This document shows positions 60,495 to 64,000 of a stretch of DNA of 64,000 nt, piece by piece. A model generated the notes under the pieces. That model did no database searches and was not told where the DNA came from. It saw only the letters and a program-made list of their open reading frames with translations. Source of the stretch: Sipunculus nudus (Eukaryota; Annelida; Sipuncula; Golfingiida; Sipunculidae). The position numbers and the translations under genes were made by a program. The stretch is taken from the NCBI GenBank assembly GCA_026874595.1, contig CM049320.1:7629464-7693463 (forward strand), given 5' to 3'. How positions within the stretch are numbered: position 1 is the stretch's first letter; each line of letters starts with the position of its first letter.

Positions 60495-61284
60495 TGTAAC
60501 AGATGTCTCTTTTATTGTGTACAGCAGTCATACATGTGTCTGTGTAGCGCTAGCATTGTCCATTGGCATTGGAGACGCTTGGGCTGGCCCGGCCCACGTG
60601 TGGGATCTGGCGTGTGTAGAAACACAGCGTTCTTTGTTCTAGTATGTTCTTTGGGCGTGTGTATTATGTATTGTTGAGTTCTTCTGGATTTTTCGTGAAA
60701 TGGAAAGTTCTCGGCTTGAAGAAAAAGTTATAAATAAGGGGCTATGTTTAGAGCCGAGTGAGATAAGAGAGAGATAAATATTCCAGTGGACACGGAAGGG
60801 TGCGAGTCAGTTTTGGACCTATCCGATAAATGCAGTAGTGCCAGAGATTCTACGAACTCTATGAAAATTTAGTGCGGCCTATCTCCAGTTTGCTTTCGGG
60901 ATTATTACAAGATATTTACTTTGGACTATTTGAACTGTTAACGTGGATTATTGGTTTTAAAGGACTTGTTGTCGCTGTGGCAGTGGTGGTATCCAGGTAC
61001 TGTACACTTTGTTTATTACACTTTGTAATTGTATTGATTTGCTGTTGTACTGTTGTTACACTGTGTAATTGTATTTATTTAGTGTATTGTAATCTTTGTA
61101 TTGTTTTAAGAATAAATTATAATTAATAATTATAATTTTGTTAACAAAAGCTACTGACTTCTTAATTCATTCCCCTTGACATTTCACCCTGCCTAGTGTT
61201 ACAGAATCTGTTTATTTTTTATCTCCATGACAAAATTTATGCTGGTCACGACTACGTGATCTGTTGATATTAGGTTTCGTAACA
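60495..61284 (-). mobile_element. LTR of the same family, complete, inverted (790 bp)
   Basis: On the minus strand it runs from TGTTACGAAACCTAATATCA at 61284 to CATCTGTTACA-type end at 60495. ATAT flanks both sides (60491-60494, 61285-61288). With 59866-60490 it forms an inverted pair with arms over 600 bp. Confidence 0.8.
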
Positions 61285-61288
61285 ATAT

Positions 61289-63849
61289 ATAAATAACCAC
61301 ACTTCTTATCTTATGTGGTAAGTCAACATCTGAAAGTAACTTTTTAAAACCCAGGAAGGCAAAGATGCTGAAAAGGGAAACACCTTATTAACTTCTCTAT
61401 TTATCAATTTAGTTTTTCTTTTTAACTATTCGTTCAGTATCATCTTCAGCTTAGGATGGTACAATGCTACCTGATATGTAAAAAACTGCAACAATCTTAT
61501 TTGATCAATCTAAACGTCAGAAATTTTAAGATTTAAATGACTTTTTGTAAGCCAAGTTTGCAATACGGTTCAGAGTGCTGATCAGTATGAATGGCGATTG
61601 ATTAAGACAGATGTAGTGAAAAAAAAATCTTTTGGAGTTTATTCCTGAGTATAATTTATTTTAAAAAATCACTAAAATTTGGTGAACTTAAGTAAAAAAT
61701 CTGAAGGATTGATTAGCCATATATTTGCATGTTGCTCGTGGCTCCTGATTCATGCTTTCAAAATAGTAATTTATCATTCTTGAATTATACTGCTGGTTAT
61801 ATGAGCTCAAATTTCTGTATGTATATACGTCCAAGATGATTCGTAAAGAAATCCCTCTATTCGCACTTTCAAACGGCCGGAAGGAGACTAAAAAGGGACC
61901 AGCCACGAAACTGCCCGAGTGAAAGTGATCGGAGCTAAAAGAAATAAAGCCATTCTTTTGATTGATTCTTTTGGTGGCTTTCATTTTATATGAAAGTTTG
62001 TAATGTAAATTAACATAAGAAAGGATCTCCTATAAATTCTCTACCTAGCTAGCAAAATGAAATGTGAAAGAAGTTAACAGATATATAATATTGATTCATA
62101 TTATTATCTGATTTATTTATCTCCCTCTTCAGGTAGTCTTAACCTTTCATTTTGGATAAATTTGATTTTGATATCACTTGTCAAGTCTGCAAGTGTCTAA
62201 GTCTAAAGTGGATGGAACTTATGATCCCTACTCTAAATAAGGGTTAGTGAACAGGTCCATAAAGGGGCCGTCACATTTCCGAAACGGAGCCCCTCCAACT
62301 TCCCTGCTTCCTCAAAAAGGGCATTTTGGACAAGAATTCGGCCGTTGTATGCTCGATCACTGCATGAATGAAATTTTTATTCCATTTGGCCCATCAAATT
62401 GATGATTCGGACTGATCTTGCAACTGTATACCCAACATAGCAGTAAGGTTTTAAATATATGTGCCTTTTTTATATTTTAAACATTTAATTTTAACATTTG
62501 AAGGTTAAAAGTTTTAAATAATGTTTCGAAATTAATTTTATGAGATTCAGCACATCATCATTAGTTAAAGTGGATGCTCCCATTGCATTTAAACCTATAC
62601 ATTTTCAACATTTCATTTTCCAAATGTGAGCTCAGAACATTAACCCATAACATTTTTTTTAATATCTATACCTAGGTTAGTTTATAAAATTGCCGATGTA
62701 TGGCCTTTTGGACACTTTACAAGAGGGTTAATGTTTTGAAATATCATCTCTATGAATTACTTTAATAAAAAAAATAGCATCAAACTTAATAATGACGGGG
62801 GTGCAACAAACGCGAAATTTAGAGCCCCTTATGACCTTATTTACAGGAAGAGCGGAAGGTTTATAATATTGCATATCATGTTTTTATACAATGTAAGTAT
62901 CCGCAATTTTCTTGCTTATATAAACTGTATTGTAGCGTGTTTGCTTGACATCGATAATGACAATAGAGTCACGTGACAGACTATATAATCCTTAACTCAC
63001 CTCATGATTCTAGATGGATCTGTCCTTCCAACTGAACCTTCGACGGGAGGATGGCAAGGATATATAAGATGCCTGTGTCTAGTGGTCAGCTCATCAGACC
63101 AGCTGTTGTATTGCGCGGGTCTTAGTATGATGCTGGTTATTAATGTTTTCAATCAAAACAGGACACAGCAGGACAAATTATCAAACATGAAACAAGATAC
63201 AGTGCCAAATTAATCTGTTGGCAATTTTGGTCCTGTGGGACCCACATTTTGCGGGCCTGCCTTAATACCAGATCTTTGAATTTTCATTTTCCAAACAGGA
63301 TAAATTACTTTGCGTTTCTGCTTTTGGACTGAAAAATGAACTTGGCTCAGAGCAAAGTCTGTTAAATGCAGGACAGTCAAGCGATAATAACTTTTAGGTT
63401 ACAAGAGACAGTGATGAACATATATAATTTGTCGGCCAAGCAATTCCAATAAAAGGTTTATTTAAGAATTTTGGAATTATTGAAGGAACAAGTTACATGA
63501 AGAAAGCTTTATCACACGGTCAAATGGGGGATGGAGTAATGAGATGTGCATGGTCAAATAATATTAATGTCGAATAAAATGAAATAACTTATTTTGTTTG
63601 ATATTTATAATCACACAGATAGATTGATGTTGCACATAAACCTTAAGACAGATTCCCGACTATATTCTGCACTAGGCATACGACGTCAGAATATTGCCCC
63701 TAAGACCAATGTCAGAGCCAGAATTAAGATTCCCGTCAGTATGATTTGACATTTGGTCTTTTCTTAGTCATATTCTAAGGACAAACATTGCTGTAAACAG
63801 TGTTATTTGATAGCATATCACGTACGTCATATCAGGCACATATTAGGTA
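61289..63849. other. Right-hand intergenic stretch
   Basis: No gene recognised. A 98-codon minus ORF at 61688-61984 and a 69-codon plus ORF at 63004-63213 have no known motifs. The promoter or first exon of the protease homologue could lie here. Confidence 0.45.
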
Positions 63850-64000
63850 ACGCTTTTTTAATATTTTTGCTGGAGGTCACCGCTTCTTTTTTTTTAATTC
63901 TAGCTTAACTAAGTATATATGTGAATCTGCAGAATGCAATTGTAAACCAGGCCCTGTGACTACACGTGTAGGCCCTGGGTGTATAATCGCCCCTCTTGCT
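63850..64000 (-). mobile_element. tRNA-derived SINE, family 1, 3' part, cut by the window edge
   Basis: On the minus strand GGGCGATTATACACCCAGGG, then TCTGCAGATTCACA and TAGTTAAGCTAGAATTAAAA, match the 3' half of copy 1 with an internal deletion. The head lies beyond 64000. Confidence 0.65.

Noticed and set aside
61688-61984. 98-codon minus open frame
   Set aside because: No motif, no splice support and low-complexity composition.

Overview
The window looks like nuclear DNA of a bivalve or other mollusc. It is AT-rich, with short exons split by long introns and many (TA)n arrays. It carries tRNA-derived SINEs with a molluscan look and dispersed 'Catgacccatgggtc...cttgtt' type repeats. No bacterial operon, CRISPR array or phage module is present. 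The species assignment is inference; no marker gene proves it.

Three protein-coding genes can be reconstructed from splice sites and family conservation. (1) The last two exons of GART, the trifunctional purine-synthesis protein, lie on the + strand at 1476-3638. (2) A complete ten-exon alkaline phosphatase gene (536 aa, signal peptide to GPI-type tail) lies on the + strand at 20059-42463, with an 8.5 kb first intron full of satellites. (3) A trypsin-like serine protease homologue lies on the - strand at 48540-58235 (5' end incomplete, 273 aa recovered). Its catalytic serine is alanine, and it converges on the phosphatase gene. There is no sign that the three act together; they are ordinary eukaryotic neighbours.

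The rest is repeats. 1-1475: three 280-bp tandem units in a GART intron. 2636-3333: a Helitron-like element. 3639-20058: intergenic, with a GCGGATCC palindromic mini-element, a region of repeated GTAACGGAGTTGAT motifs, a non-autonomous hAT-like element with an exact 8-bp target duplication, a solo LTR with a 4-bp duplication and a 63-bp satellite. 20129-28594 (phosphatase intron 1): 27-bp and 29-bp satellites built on GGACTCGGACTT, a non-LTR retrotransposon fragment, a SINE and a pogo-like mini-element. 33958-35105: two more GCGGATCC elements around a SINE that was itself hit by a second SINE. 55476-56450: a reverse-transcriptase fragment inside a protease intron. 59866-61284: two LTRs of one family in inverted orientation. 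61289-64000: no gene seen, ending in a SINE cut by the window edge.

All gene models come from reading splice signals, phases and conserved motifs by eye. No search or transcript data were available.
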